Assembly (NCBI RefSeq): GCF_024139115.2
Contig: NC_085141.1
Coordinates: 240,303,047-240,367,046 of the forward strand
Source of the DNA: Armigeres subalbatus
Taxonomy: Eukaryota; Arthropoda; Insecta; Diptera; Culicidae
Length of the DNA stretch: 64,000 bases
Direction of reading: 5' to 3'
Both the position numbers and the translations under genes were made by a program. The notes below the pieces were generated by a model. It searched no databases. It was not told where the DNA came from and was given only the letters and a program-made list of their open reading frames with translations. Below, piece by piece: positions 54,401 through 64,000 of this stretch; position 1 is the first letter of the stretch; every line of letters starts with the position of its first letter.

Positions 54401-55014
54401 CTAAGACTTCGCATTACCTTTCTTCTCTGCTTCACGCCGTGCCGCCGCTTCCGCGCGATGCTGCTTAATAATGGCCAGCCGAGCCAGGTCAGCCTTCGCC
54501 TGAGAGGTCTTACCCTCGGCGTGTCGTTTCATGTAGGCGGCATGAGCTTTCTGCTTCTCGATTTGTTCTCGCTCCCGACGGGTCAGCTGGGGTTTGTCCG
54601 TTTCTTCCACATCGGCGGCCTTTACGAAAGCTTTCTTCGCCTGTCGGTTGGGATTTTGTATTTCTATCAATGCACCAGCTCCCTTCACTTCCTCTTCGGA
54701 TTCCTCTTCCGATTCATCACTACCTTCAGCGCTCCCCTCCTCCTCATCCTCTTCTCCCGAAGACTCCTCGCGAGTGTCTCTCCATCTACGAGAAATAAAA
54801 TAGCCTTTAGATATGCTTCACTTCTAAAAATGTGCAAAATATACTTTTTCTTGGACTCGTTGGCACGCTCTGCTTCGAGTTCTTCGGGGCTGGTGAAATG
54901 ACGATTGCGTCCCTTGTGGTTAACATATTTTCCTACACAACAAAGGATCAATATTTTGAGCGTGCAGTGAATGAAAGGAAGAAAGGGAATAAATTCAATC
55001 TCACCTCTAGGCAT
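54401..55014 (-). CDS. PDAP1 / 28-kDa heat- and acid-stable phosphoprotein homologue
   Basis: Three exons on the - strand: 55014-55005, 54932-54845 and 54785-54401, all with GT-AG borders; 483 nt, 160 residues plus stop. [20 protein letters not shown] is the conserved N-terminus. A Glu/Ser-rich acidic stretch (residues about 40-65) contains probable casein kinase II sites. Then come IQNPNR, the conserved helical block [20 protein letters not shown] and a basic Ala/Lys/Arg-rich end. The mammalian homologue was described as a PDGFA-associated, casein-kinase substrate protein. The first exon contributes only 10 coding nucleotides. Confidence 0.93.
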
Positions 55015-55329
55015 TTTGGATACTTTTTATCACAGTTCAACACTACCTCAATAAACCGCACAAACCAGCGGTAAGTACAATGTAGTTAATCCACTGAATT
55101 ATCCAACAAAATTAAATAATTTAGCTTGCACAATATGAAGCGAAAAAATGGTGCTGCTACGCGACAGACGAAGACGACATGCAAACGCACATTATTTTTT
55201 TTACACAAATGACAGAATCCATCATCATGAATCATCATTCAATGACGCTTTGTACTAAAAGTTGTAACGTGAACACTGAAAACCAAAACTACTCAAAAGT
55301 AGGTTGTATTTTCACACAAAACCGTAGTT
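55015..55329. other. Upstream region of PDAP1
   Basis: This should hold its promoter and 5' UTR; no TATA box was fixed. No other gene was seen. Confidence 0.45.
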
Positions 55330-57890
55330 TGGGCCAATACACTGTGCCACCAAAGTACTCTTTAATGGGTAAAAATGTACCCATTATGAAGTTAAATACA
55401 GTATCCCCCCGCTTATCCGGACCTCGCTACCCGCATAAACTTGAACCATTCATGGACCATGTTACGAACAGTCCATAACGTTAAACAACATTATGGCAAC
55501 CATTAGGAATGCATTAGGTAAAAATGATAAACTAACCTCTTCATAAACAGTATTGACAGTATGATATATTGTGTTTGGCTATTTGACTATTCGGGTAATG
55601 GGCGGTTAAGTATAATTACTATATAGAAATGAGCATTTTTCAGTACATTTTTGACGCCGAACAGTATGTGATATACTCCATTTATAATCCATGATTTTAG
55701 GTTTAGATTATATGGTGTACAATATGAAAATGGTATTATTGTACATAGAAAAAATCTGTTGTACCGTATCTCTTATTGTTTGTTATCAAGAACAGTTTTT
55801 AAATATTTCTTATCAAATAAATATATGTTACGTATTTCATTTTTGTCCCAATTTTATTGAAAAGTATAATTATAATTTAACATAAAAAATAACACAAATA
55901 AAACATAAAAATGAAGAATTATTTTTGTAAAATGTTGCGTAGCATTTTCTTAGCGTGAGATTGTATGTGGCCGTCCAAATAGATTTCGACATTTCGTGCT
56001 GAAGATTTCCTCGGTATTTCAACGTCGGCTGTAAAAGCACATGAAGAATGTACTTAATTTATTATTTATAATCGCTATGGACTTTATGAATGCAAAAATA
56101 CTTACCAAGAAACATTCACTTCTTTACCAATGATCATGTAATGTTCAAATGTCTTCTTCGAGCTACCACTGCTATATGTGACTCGAGCCTGTGAATAGAA
56201 TAATTTGTATTTATCAATGGTATTATCGATTTACCGTATTACCGTATTACGTATTACCGTATTCTATTTGTTTCATAGTTAAAAAGATATTCATTATTTA
56301 CTTACCTTGAGGCGAGCCTTGTTTTATGGAAGGAATCAATAAAAAAATAAAACAATCTGATGGTTCTAATAAACCAGGTTTTATCACTGCAAAGTAGAAC
56401 ATGACTGATGGTTGCCTGAAGAAAAAATATGCAAAGTGAACGAAAAATACACACACTTATTTCCTAACCAGAACCCTTAAAGTATTTATTTCTTTGGATG
56501 ATTTGATCATTAAATGTGTGTGTGGCATCATGACGAAATAGAACCGGATTCAGATGATACATAATTATCTCATAATTATATTCTTTATTGTCATTATATC
56601 CCTTATTAATTTATTGCAGTTTTGTATCATCTTCCGTCAAAAGTAAATCACATTCGGAATGCAACAAATTTTAAGCAGACAACATGGCTTGAAATTATCT
56701 CAAATTGTATCGTAGATGCAACATATTGTATAATTATATTTCTAGATTTTTTTAAGGTCACACCGCAAATAGATGTTAATCTTAATAGTAACAGTACTGC
56801 TTGATTCAGGTGAATAATATCTACCTCACTGCATACCGTTTTCAATTATGCGGGTAGTCCGACGACTCGTTAGTCCGGATCTCGCTAATTCGGAATTTTC
56901 CGGATTAAAAAGTATCAACACCCATTTAAACACATTATGCTGTCAGTTTTCAAATTTGTGCTGTGATTTTGTTTTGGTTCATTTGTATGGATTTGACAGT
57001 CGGATTAACGAGAGAAACCCCGATAGTCCGGCCATACATTTGTCGGATCAGCGGGGGTATACTGTAGTTCAACTCATTAAAAGAGTAAAGAGCGTTTATT
57101 CATTAATGAGTAAAGCGCTTATACGTCAAATTAGCGAGTGATTTTGACCCACTATCACAAAAAATTTTGTCCAGAAAATGGGTGAATTTCACTCTTTATT
57201 ATTTTCAAAAAGCATCTACCGTAATGTTATTAATTTTTAAATTCATTAAACGCAGTAGAATTATTCGCAATCATTTTATATTTCTTATATTTCTTATATT
57301 TTTTATATTTCTTGTTAGCCTAAGTAGTGTTATTTCACCAGTTAATCCATCAACCCAAGTCGTACATTCCCGGCGTTAAATCTAAACAAATTAATCACTG
57401 CGCTTTCCATCAGCAGATCCAGGGATTCGCGGATTTTTAGATCTTTCTAGTTTTCCTCCGTGATTCTCATGCAGCGAACACGGGATAGTGTTGCACCAAC
57501 AGCTCCTGACGCGGCGTTCCGCCCTGAAACGGCAAGAAGTACGTTCTCGTCGGTGTTCTCTGGCCTTCGCATTTCGACAAATGCATAGAAGGACAGTTCG
57601 CTGAGCTGAAATAATCAAAAGTATTCTTTAATTTAATCCTGCAAATCTTAATAAAACGAAAATAGTACTCACATTAATTCCGTTCGCTCGAAATTGGTTC
57701 AGCTTCAGTTTATTCACCATCAAGACGTTAAAGTTCATTTTCACCCATTAATGGGTAAAAACATTTTCCTAAGAAATGGGGTAAAAATACGCATTATTCA
57801 AAATTTTGAAGTACCCATTATTTTGACAGCTTCATATACCATCAAAAAGCGAGTTACTTAAACTCTTTAATGGGTATTGCTGGGTTTACA
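55330..57890. mobile_element. Element with ACCCATTAATGGGT palindromic ends and spliced ORF remnant
   Basis: CTCTTTAATGGGTAAAAATG near 55358 and its inverse sense CTCTTTAATGGGTATTGCTG near 57860 mark the ends. Near each end there are several ACCCATTA/TAATGGGT palindromes, the same plan as 47836-49563 with a different core. On the - strand, exon-like pieces start at about 57740 (MNFNVLMVNKLKLNQF, donor GTGAGT) and 57610 (LSELSFYAFVEMRRPENTDE) and end at a stop near 57438. The pogo-like insertion 55401-57064 sits inside. Confidence 0.5.
55401..57064. mobile_element. TA-flanked CAGTATMCCCCC-ended DNA element
   Basis: TA-CAGTATCCCCCCGCTTATCC at about 55399 and the complement GATCAGCGGGGGTATACTG-TA at about 57062 form the ends. 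An internal GTCCGGATCTCGCTAATTCG resembles the end again. The length is about 1.66 kb. CAGTAT termini with TA suggest a pogo/Tigger-like origin. Exon-like - strand pieces near 56190-56110 and 56030-55915 (ending KKMLRNILQK) lie inside but are unassigned. Confidence 0.65.
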
Positions 57891-58069
57891 GTGCGAGTCA
57901 TCACGATAGTTGCGAAGGAGTCAAAAAATATATGGAAATATACTCATTTTTACCCAAACTTTGCTGAGTGGTTTTGTTTTCCTTCTATCGCCACTCACAC
58001 ATTCGGACGTGAGAATCTCAACGAGGGGCTGTCAACTCACGTATTTACGATTCATCTGCCTGAATTGAA

Positions 58070-59345
58070 AAGGCGTATTGAGGAATTATTTTGAATTTAC
58101 GTATTTTTTGGCGTATTGAAGTATTTTTGTATTATAGTGTATTAAATTCATCATTAATTGTATTTTCCGCGAATTTTTACTATATGACATGTATTTTTCG
58201 CGTATTATTGATGGTATTTTTCCATTTCATGTTTATATCTGTCAAATTATCAAATTGTTTTCAAAACAAAGGCGTGATCATTTTTGGGTCTCCTTGCGAA
58301 CAAAAAAATACTAATTCGGGGAAGGCGAGAGCGATTTCGGTCCAGCATAGGATGTTTTCGAGTGCGCAACATTCCAGACTCCCTGGGCATACCGTATCTA
58401 TTATTGTACTTGCCGCACACCGACGGTGCTTGCCATACAAGATACATACTCATGCAATAGTGGGCATAAAAAAGCTTTCAATTAATAGCTGAGGAAATGC
58501 TATATAATAGAATACTAAATTGCCAAAGTAATCCCAAGCATTACATTATCACACAATCAATCATATCAGCATCAAATCAAATACAGATTACAATCAGCAT
58601 ACAGATTACATTAGATCGCTTTTATCTATGTGAAGATCTCGGTGAAGATATATTCATTTATCTGCTATCAGACAACGATATAGCAATGCATTACTGATGC
58701 TCGACATGTCAAAGTAATGAACCATTATTTCGGTAATAAAAGTGCCTTTTTAACTTCAAGTCAACTTTAAGGGCTTTATTATTTAAAAGTATATATATTG
58801 CTTCATGGTTATTTGGGTGAAAACCTGGCCAAGTCCATTCCCACTAGAACTTCTAATATTACCATAGAAAAAGAGAAAAATGCTACGGCAACATCGAGAT
58901 TAATACTCAACATGAGTGAAACTATCAAAAACGTTTTGGCTACGTTCGTATCATTCGGCAACTTATCTAAAACGATTTCCGTTGGAAATCTAGGCAGCCC
59001 GAAATCAAAATTATTAATTATTCCATTCTGAATGAAATATAGGAACATATTTTCACCATTCCTTTTTAGCCCCGACAGTGGTCGTCGAACTGCTTCCATT
59101 TTCATTAGGTGGATTTTGATTTTTCATTTCAAAATAATAATGCCATCGCTGTCAAAATAAATTGATTGGTATTGAAAGGTATTGACGTATTTTTGGTGAG
59201 CTGGCGTATTAATCGGGTATTTAAATTGCACTTTAAGTTGTATTGATGGAATGCCGGCGTATTGATGTATTATTTCGTATTAAAGTATTAAAAAGTTTTT
59301 TTTTGTATTTTTAGGTATTTTTTAATGTATTTTTAGATGTAAGTA
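58070..59345. repeat. GTATT-rich repeat with embedded small frames
   Basis: CGTATT/GTATTTTT units repeat at 58070-58225 and 59165-59345. Between them, a 98-codon - strand frame (59105-58809) has two hydrophobic stretches (FLIVSLMLSINLDVAVAFFS and VILEVLVGM), and a cysteine-rich - strand stretch lies at 58450-58260. Neither was recognised. A receptor-like pseudogene fragment is possible but not supported. Confidence 0.4.
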
Positions 59346-59410
59346 TTTACTATTCAACTATTTTATACAGTTGATCGCCCCTCGAATCTCAATATGCGGT
59401 GCATCGCGCC

Positions 59411-59632
59411 TATAGACACTGTAGATTCCATAGACGAGCTGAGCGAAGGCGAGTGTAGCCAAACGAACTGTCAGTTAGTGTAGCCAAACGAGCATGACGT
59501 CACAATTGCAATCCAAGCAACAGAGCGTGTGACGTCAAATTCGCGTGGTACACTGTGAAAAACGGAAAAACACGCTAAATCGAAATGACTCACCCGTGTC
59601 TCCGCTCGTCTATGGAACCTATAGTGTCTATA
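59411..59632. mobile_element. MITE with 8-bp target duplication
   Basis: 222 bp; ATCGCGCC at 59403-59410 and 59633-59640. The inverted ends are TATAGACACTGTAGATTCCA and its near complement GGAACCTATAGTGTCTATA. An 8-bp duplication points to a hAT- or P-type transposase, unlike the TA and TTAA MITEs elsewhere in the window. Confidence 0.88.
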
Positions 59633-60701
59633 ATCGCGCCTTCTCTGCATGTAGTATGAAGCAAATGTAAATAAACAATCCCACATTTTTTTCGTTAGTC
59701 AGCAGTAGTGTACACACTTAATCGACAATTTCTTTCTCGGTAAAATAAATTAACGAACATGACCGTAAAAGTTGATTTTCACTGATATCTCGTTAATAAG
59801 TATGACGTTTATTCAAGTTACTGAAACTCGGCAGTCAAATTTGCAGTAGTCATCGGTAGTTCGTAATTCAACTGAATTTCGGTAAACCCATCTGTCATAC
59901 GTGAAACCTTTCGCGTTTCTGTCGCTGTTAAAAAACGTGAGGAAGCAAAGAATAATGGGAATTTCATCTTCAAATTTTTGGGTAAGCATTTGATCTCATT
60001 ATTAATCCATTTCCTCTCCGGGCATGATTACTTCAACATTGATAGTAATAATATTTTCGTATTAATTTTAGCTTCAGCTGTATTTAAAACCAAAAAAACA
60101 AGATCGATGGTAACCGCTTTGCCCGCGAGAATAAGGCTAAATTGAATATGATTTAACATCATTGGAAAAATCGGAAAACAATTCAGGGAAGAGAACCATT
60201 CGAGTAAGACCCACTGTTTCCGTCCTCAACATTACAGAATTACAGATTCCTACATCAGGACATGGTTTGTAGTATTTGGTTAGTACATAATAGTAAATGT
60301 TTCCGATATTGTACAAAAAAATATAGAGAATAGAAATCCTATTCTTTTTGATGGGCAACTTCATATTTGCAATACCATTTCTAATTTTTGTTTAGCAAAA
60401 TACGAAAAATACAACACGAAATACATTTCACTTTTATATTAATTGATGCTTTTATTATTTGTTTTGACTCATCTGAAAAAAATAAATTAAAATAATTATT
60501 TACTGAATTTTACTGAAAAATCCTACAAGATTCCAGTTCGAAAAATATTACACTTGCCAAGCGGGGTGGCCCAGGGTGGCCCGCCTTTCCCAAGCGGCGA
60601 GGCGAGGCCCGGATAATACATCTTAGGTAGGCTTGATTTGTTCGTGTATGACAGGCTTACTCCCCCCCTGAGTAAAATGATTTTTCTGGCACTAAGTATT
60701 G

Positions 60702-60910
60702 TCGGCGTAGCACCAAGTTAGAATTCGGAAGTCGGGACTTCCGAACCGAACTTTCTTCCGAAGTTTTATTTGTCAAACTAATTGATGCGTTGTTTAGCGC
60801 ATCTTTAAGCGAATCCAGCGCACTACTTCCGAAGTTGGGGAAGTTGCCTGTATCTGGAGAAAAATCCGACTTCGGTATAAAAAGCGGTATAAATTTATTC
60901 CGGATACACA
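60702..60910. repeat. Copy of the repeat inside 46759-47146
   Basis: GTCGGCGTAGCACCAAGTTA, TTCGGAAGTCGGGACTTCCG (a palindrome) and TATCTGGAGAAAAATCCGAC match 46845-47052 in the opposite orientation. Confidence 0.85.
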
Positions 60911-61518
60911 ATACACTACTAAAAATTCACACATTTTTATTGGCAAAAATTCATAGATTTAACTTATGCTGTATGTCAGCGCACACATAACCATTCTCCA
61001 CGCGAACTACTAATAAAATGTATATCCAAAATAAACTTTATGTGTGGTCTCGAATTAGCAATTATTCAATTTATGTGTGGTTCTATATCCATTATACTAG
61101 GGTGGAGCTATTGCAATTGCAAAAATTTATTACGGCGGCACATATATCATATATAGTATAGTATAGTATAAAGTATAATTAGGTTCTGCAGCAAATTCAT
61201 TCATGACATCGTACTACATTATCTATTTGTATTATACTATGTAAATTTTATTTTTAAATGTTGTACATGTATTCATCTTAATGTATGACTTAAAATTCAT
61301 AAAGAACACAATTGATTTCATTTTTAACTTTTATCCACACGATGTACCATAGTGCCCTTTCGAAACCATCTTCTTCTTCTTCTCTGTTTTGTTCAGAACT
61401 TTTTGTTGACAGATGAACAATTTTTTGATAGTTTAACAGTTTTTGAAATTAAAAAGATGAACTTTTAAAATTACACTCAGGAAAGATAAAAAACACTTTT
61501 GAATGAAATGCATAAGAA
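60911..61518. other. Unassigned AT-rich sequence with a (TATAG)n microsatellite
   Basis: The TATAG run lies near 61153-61172. No gene was seen. Confidence 0.5.
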
Positions 61519-61870
61519 GTCGTTCAAAAATTACGTCCATCGTTTTTCGGCATTTTCAACCCCCCTCCCCCCCTCATGTCACAAATCACTGACCTCCCCC
61601 TCCCCCTGTACGTACATGTTTCATTTTTATTTTGGCGATTATTTTAGTTTTTCTTTTTCGTACACTATTTTTACAATAGCATAGTGAGTTATGTCCCTTA
61701 CTAACAGTTTGAATATGTTTTTAAAATGCAAATTGTTCCTAAAATGCTTTCAATTTTTTTTTGAGGATGGATGTCACATAAGACGAACCCCCTCCCTCCC
61801 CCTGTCACAAACTGTCACAAAACTCGGACCCCCTCCCCCCCTCAAACCTTGGACGTAATTTTTGAACGAC
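61519..61870. mobile_element. MITE with GTCGTTCAAAAATTACGTCC ends
   Basis: The left end at 61519 and its complement at 61849-61870 (GGACGTAATTTTTGAACGAC) enclose about 350 bp with polypyrimidine CCCCCTCCCCCC runs inside both ends. The target duplication is not clear. Confidence 0.75.
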
Positions 61871-62016
61871 CCCTAACTTTCTTTTTATGTTATTTCACTT
61901 TTATTTTTACGGAAATTTGCAACTTTTTGGATGAAAAGTGCACAATTTTTAAAGGTACAATTTTATTTCTTTCTGTGTAGATATTTTTGGCAGTGTAGTT
62001 TGCCTTTATTCACATA

Positions 62017-62552
62017 GGGTAAAACGTCCTATCGTTGTGGTATGCCCTAATGTTGCGGTAGTGTTAAAGTAGTCCATTCTGAATATAATACCATTGAAAA
62101 CAATTGTGGGTACGCTAAAACTCTTCGGATTAACGACTAGAACAGCTTTTATTTGACAAAATTCCGTTCAAAATGATGAAAAATCAACATTTTTCGTTAA
62201 AATTTTGAATCCTTTGAGCCTATTATTGCGGTAGTGCTAAGGTCCTATTGTTGCGGTATCGCTCTCCATAAGAATTACATGCAATACCGCAACAATAGGA
62301 CTGACCTTCAAAAAATATCGCAAAGATAGGCAACTGCGTCCTATTATTGCGGTAGTTTGTTTTTACTGTGATAAAAACAAAACAACATAAGTTCAGCACA
62401 ATTGACGTAATATTTACGAAACTATAGTTAACGAGCATCCTATTAAACTACTACAATGTGGAAATCGACCAACAGGTAATTTTTGAAGATTTTTTGTAAT
62501 CAATTTTGTTTCGACACGGTGCTTAACCCCTCCATAATAGGTCGTTCTACCC
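62017..62552. mobile_element. TA-flanked MITE with internal TTGCGGTA repeats
   Basis: TA at 62015-62016 and 62553-62554. The ends are GGGTAAAACGTCCTAT and its near complement ATAGGTCGTTCTACCC. The motif CCTATTRTTGCGGTA recurs at about 62218, 62244 and 62340, and an 18-bp perfect inverted pair lies at 62242-62259 and 62284-62301. Confidence 0.82.
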
Positions 62553-62589
62553 TATATATTCAATATATTTATCTAATGAAGTAATTCCA

Positions 62590-62672
62590 TCAGCCCCGCC
62601 CCTTCATTAATCGTTATGAGTGCACATTATATTTACACTCATATCAGATCACAAAGGGGCGGGGCTAACGGG
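62590..62672. repeat. GC-rich short inverted repeat
   Basis: AGCCCCGCCCCTT and its complement AAGGGGCGGGGCT, separated by about 55 nt that include GAGTG and CACTC as an inner stem. Confidence 0.7.
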
Positions 62673-63368
62673 CACGTTCCCATCGCGGGCGAAAACCAAG
62701 CGTTTCAAAAAAAATATTTGTGTGTGGTTTCGTGCCACTTCTGATTCTGTTTATTTCTCCTTTATTTCGGACATTTTTGAGGATGGTGTCTTCTAGGATT
62801 GTGATATCCTCCACTGAAAGCCAGTCGAGTGGCTTCAGCGTAGATGCGACCGATGAGTCATGTTAATTCCATGGTTAGAGACTCAAGTTTGCTCAGAGAC
62901 ACAAACTATTATGGCAAATACCATCCATTTCGTATAGCTACGTAGTCCTACGTCACCTTTGCGTACAACCCATTTGGGCTGCACTTTTGAGTTTTTCTAA
63001 CCGTGTAGAATTTAGTACAGTGTATGCCATTATCTATTAATCTTGATTTTTACGGTGCCTCTTTTGTTCGTCTTTATCAGGTTTGTTCATTTTGTTCATC
63101 TTTCGCGTGTTGTTCCTCTCGCTCTTGCCCGTGTATGTCGGCATTTTGTCTTCCGCTTGGCATTGCACAAATCGCAAAATCTGCGGCGACAAAACAGTAA
63201 TCCAAAAACAGACACCCATTTTCCCCAACTTGGTTGGCACGCCGATATTTTTCTGACGAGGATTAAATTTCACGTGAAATTTCGTGATTTTCCGGATTTT
63301 CTTTTAAGGTAAGTGCAAATTGTGCCCTAATACCATTGCATTCACAGTGTTTTGTTGGTGAATTGTAG
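62673..63368 (+). promoter_or_regulatory. Probable promoter, 5' UTR and first intron of the rightmost gene
   Basis: A likely non-coding exon ends at about 63308 with the donor GTAAGT; the intron ends with TTGTAG at 63363-63368. No TATA box was fixed. Confidence 0.4.
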
Positions 63369-63382
63369 ATCGAGCCGCAGCT

Positions 63383-63565
63383 ATGGAAGACGACACAATC
63401 CGGATTACGCATTTCATTAATCCGCACATGTTCTGGTACAAACCGGTTTCGGCTTATGTCCACAACTTGGAGGAGAAGCGGTTCCAACTTGAGATAGACG
63501 AGTACTGCGAGGAAAACTTCCGGCAAGTGAACGAGGATCGTGTGTGTGAATCCTTCCCAGGAGAG
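63383..63565 (+). CDS. First coding exon of a gene continuing beyond the window (possibly Tudor-like)
   Basis: ATG in GCTATGG context opens 61 codons ending exactly at a donor (GTTAGT at 63566), phase 0. The peptide IRITHFINPHMFWYKPVSAY resembles the start of Tudor-type domains that begin I-x-x-[FY]-x-x-P-x-x-FW, as in piRNA-pathway proteins, followed by an acidic EIDEYCEENF segment. The partner exons lie to the right, so the product cannot be named. The 155-codon frame on the other strand (63730-63263) is its shadow. Confidence 0.6.
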
Positions 63566-64000
63566 GTTAGTAACAATAATACCTAGGTATAAACAGTGGA
63601 CGCCATTTTTACATTTCATATTAAAATCGACGTTTCGTAAAAGAGTGTATCCGGAAGAACTGAGGCACGTCGGGACTGAGCATAGAATCAGTACTAGGCG
63701 CTTTAAATTGCGACAATTTCTAAAAGTCATTCTTTAAAAAACAGAGAAATGGTTGATATTTTGGAACAAATCCTATACTTATTGATTCGGATTGATTATT
63801 TAAAGTTGGTGACCAAAAAGGATACCGATTTACGTTTGTTCGAGGAAATACGATGAAGTAAACTTGTATCTGGCTGGGCAGAAAAACAACCTAGTATGGG
63901 GACATTTTATAGCTCAAACGAATGAGCTTAAAATTTTTGAAAATAATTTTCTCGCCAACAAAAAAAAAATTGGGATCTTTACAGAGGCAAGGAGGCCCTC
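63566..64000 (+). other. Intron after the rightmost coding exon (open at the window edge)
   Basis: No further exon was identified before the end of the window. Confidence 0.45.

Noticed and set aside
54344..54901. 185-codon + frame
   Set aside because: Antisense to PDAP1 exons and intron.
63263..63730. 155-codon - frame
   Set aside because: Overlaps the spliced + strand exon with better start and donor context.
1..64000. Integrated viral sequence
   Set aside because: No capsid, polymerase or envelope-like frame beyond ordinary retrotransposon domains was seen.

Overview
This is eukaryotic DNA, almost certainly from an Aedes-type culicine mosquito. The evidence is a full-length tRNA-derived SINE that matches the mosquito Feilai family (8983-9274), many AT-rich MITEs with TA or TTAA target duplications, several RTE-type non-LTR retrotransposons, and short GT-AG spliced genes with AATAAA signals. 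Nothing bacterial or viral was seen.

Four host genes can be supported. (1) A SET/MYND protein of the arthropod SmydA-8/msta type lies on the + strand, with exons 2-4 at 34767-36762 and a likely 24-nt first coding exon at 6634-6657, which gives a first intron of about 28 kb. (2) A UPF0488 family gene lies on the + strand with exons at 49930-50158 and 52432-52829; its 2.3-kb intron holds MITEs and an intact retrotransposon ORF1. (3) A PDAP1/HASPP28 phosphoprotein gene lies on the - strand with three exons between 55014 and 54401. (4) The first coding exon of a gene that continues past the right edge, possibly Tudor-like, is at 63383-63565.

The rest is layered transposon sequence. The SmydA intron contains the Feilai SINE and an RTE copy on the - strand (9698-13044) bracketed by 230-bp direct repeats. 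It also contains a 10.7-kb TTAA-flanked long-inverted-repeat element (14545-25236) that split a tRNA-like sequence. That element later received a second non-LTR element (14918-18469), a nearly identical second RTE copy in the opposite direction (18884-22194), and a TA-MITE (24317-24507). Degenerate GGCCAAA and purine/GCC repeats (25370-29900) and an RNase H-bearing non-LTR element (31180-34180) follow.

Downstream of SmydA, a decayed RTE element (about 37095-47460) was interrupted by a gypsy-like LTR retrotransposon (38729-43225, itself hit by a TTAA MITE) and by a TA-flanked inverted-repeat element (44898-47319, itself hit by further repeats). From 47.8 kb onwards there are two elements with ends full of ACCCAWWWNGGGT palindromes, a 109-bp-arm perfect hairpin (53912-54141) and more MITEs.

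Exact target duplications, and empty-site versus filled-site comparison between repeat arms, let the order of several insertions be read directly. The host genes share no pathway, so the main content is the stratigraphy of insertions and a few structures I cannot assign to a known family.
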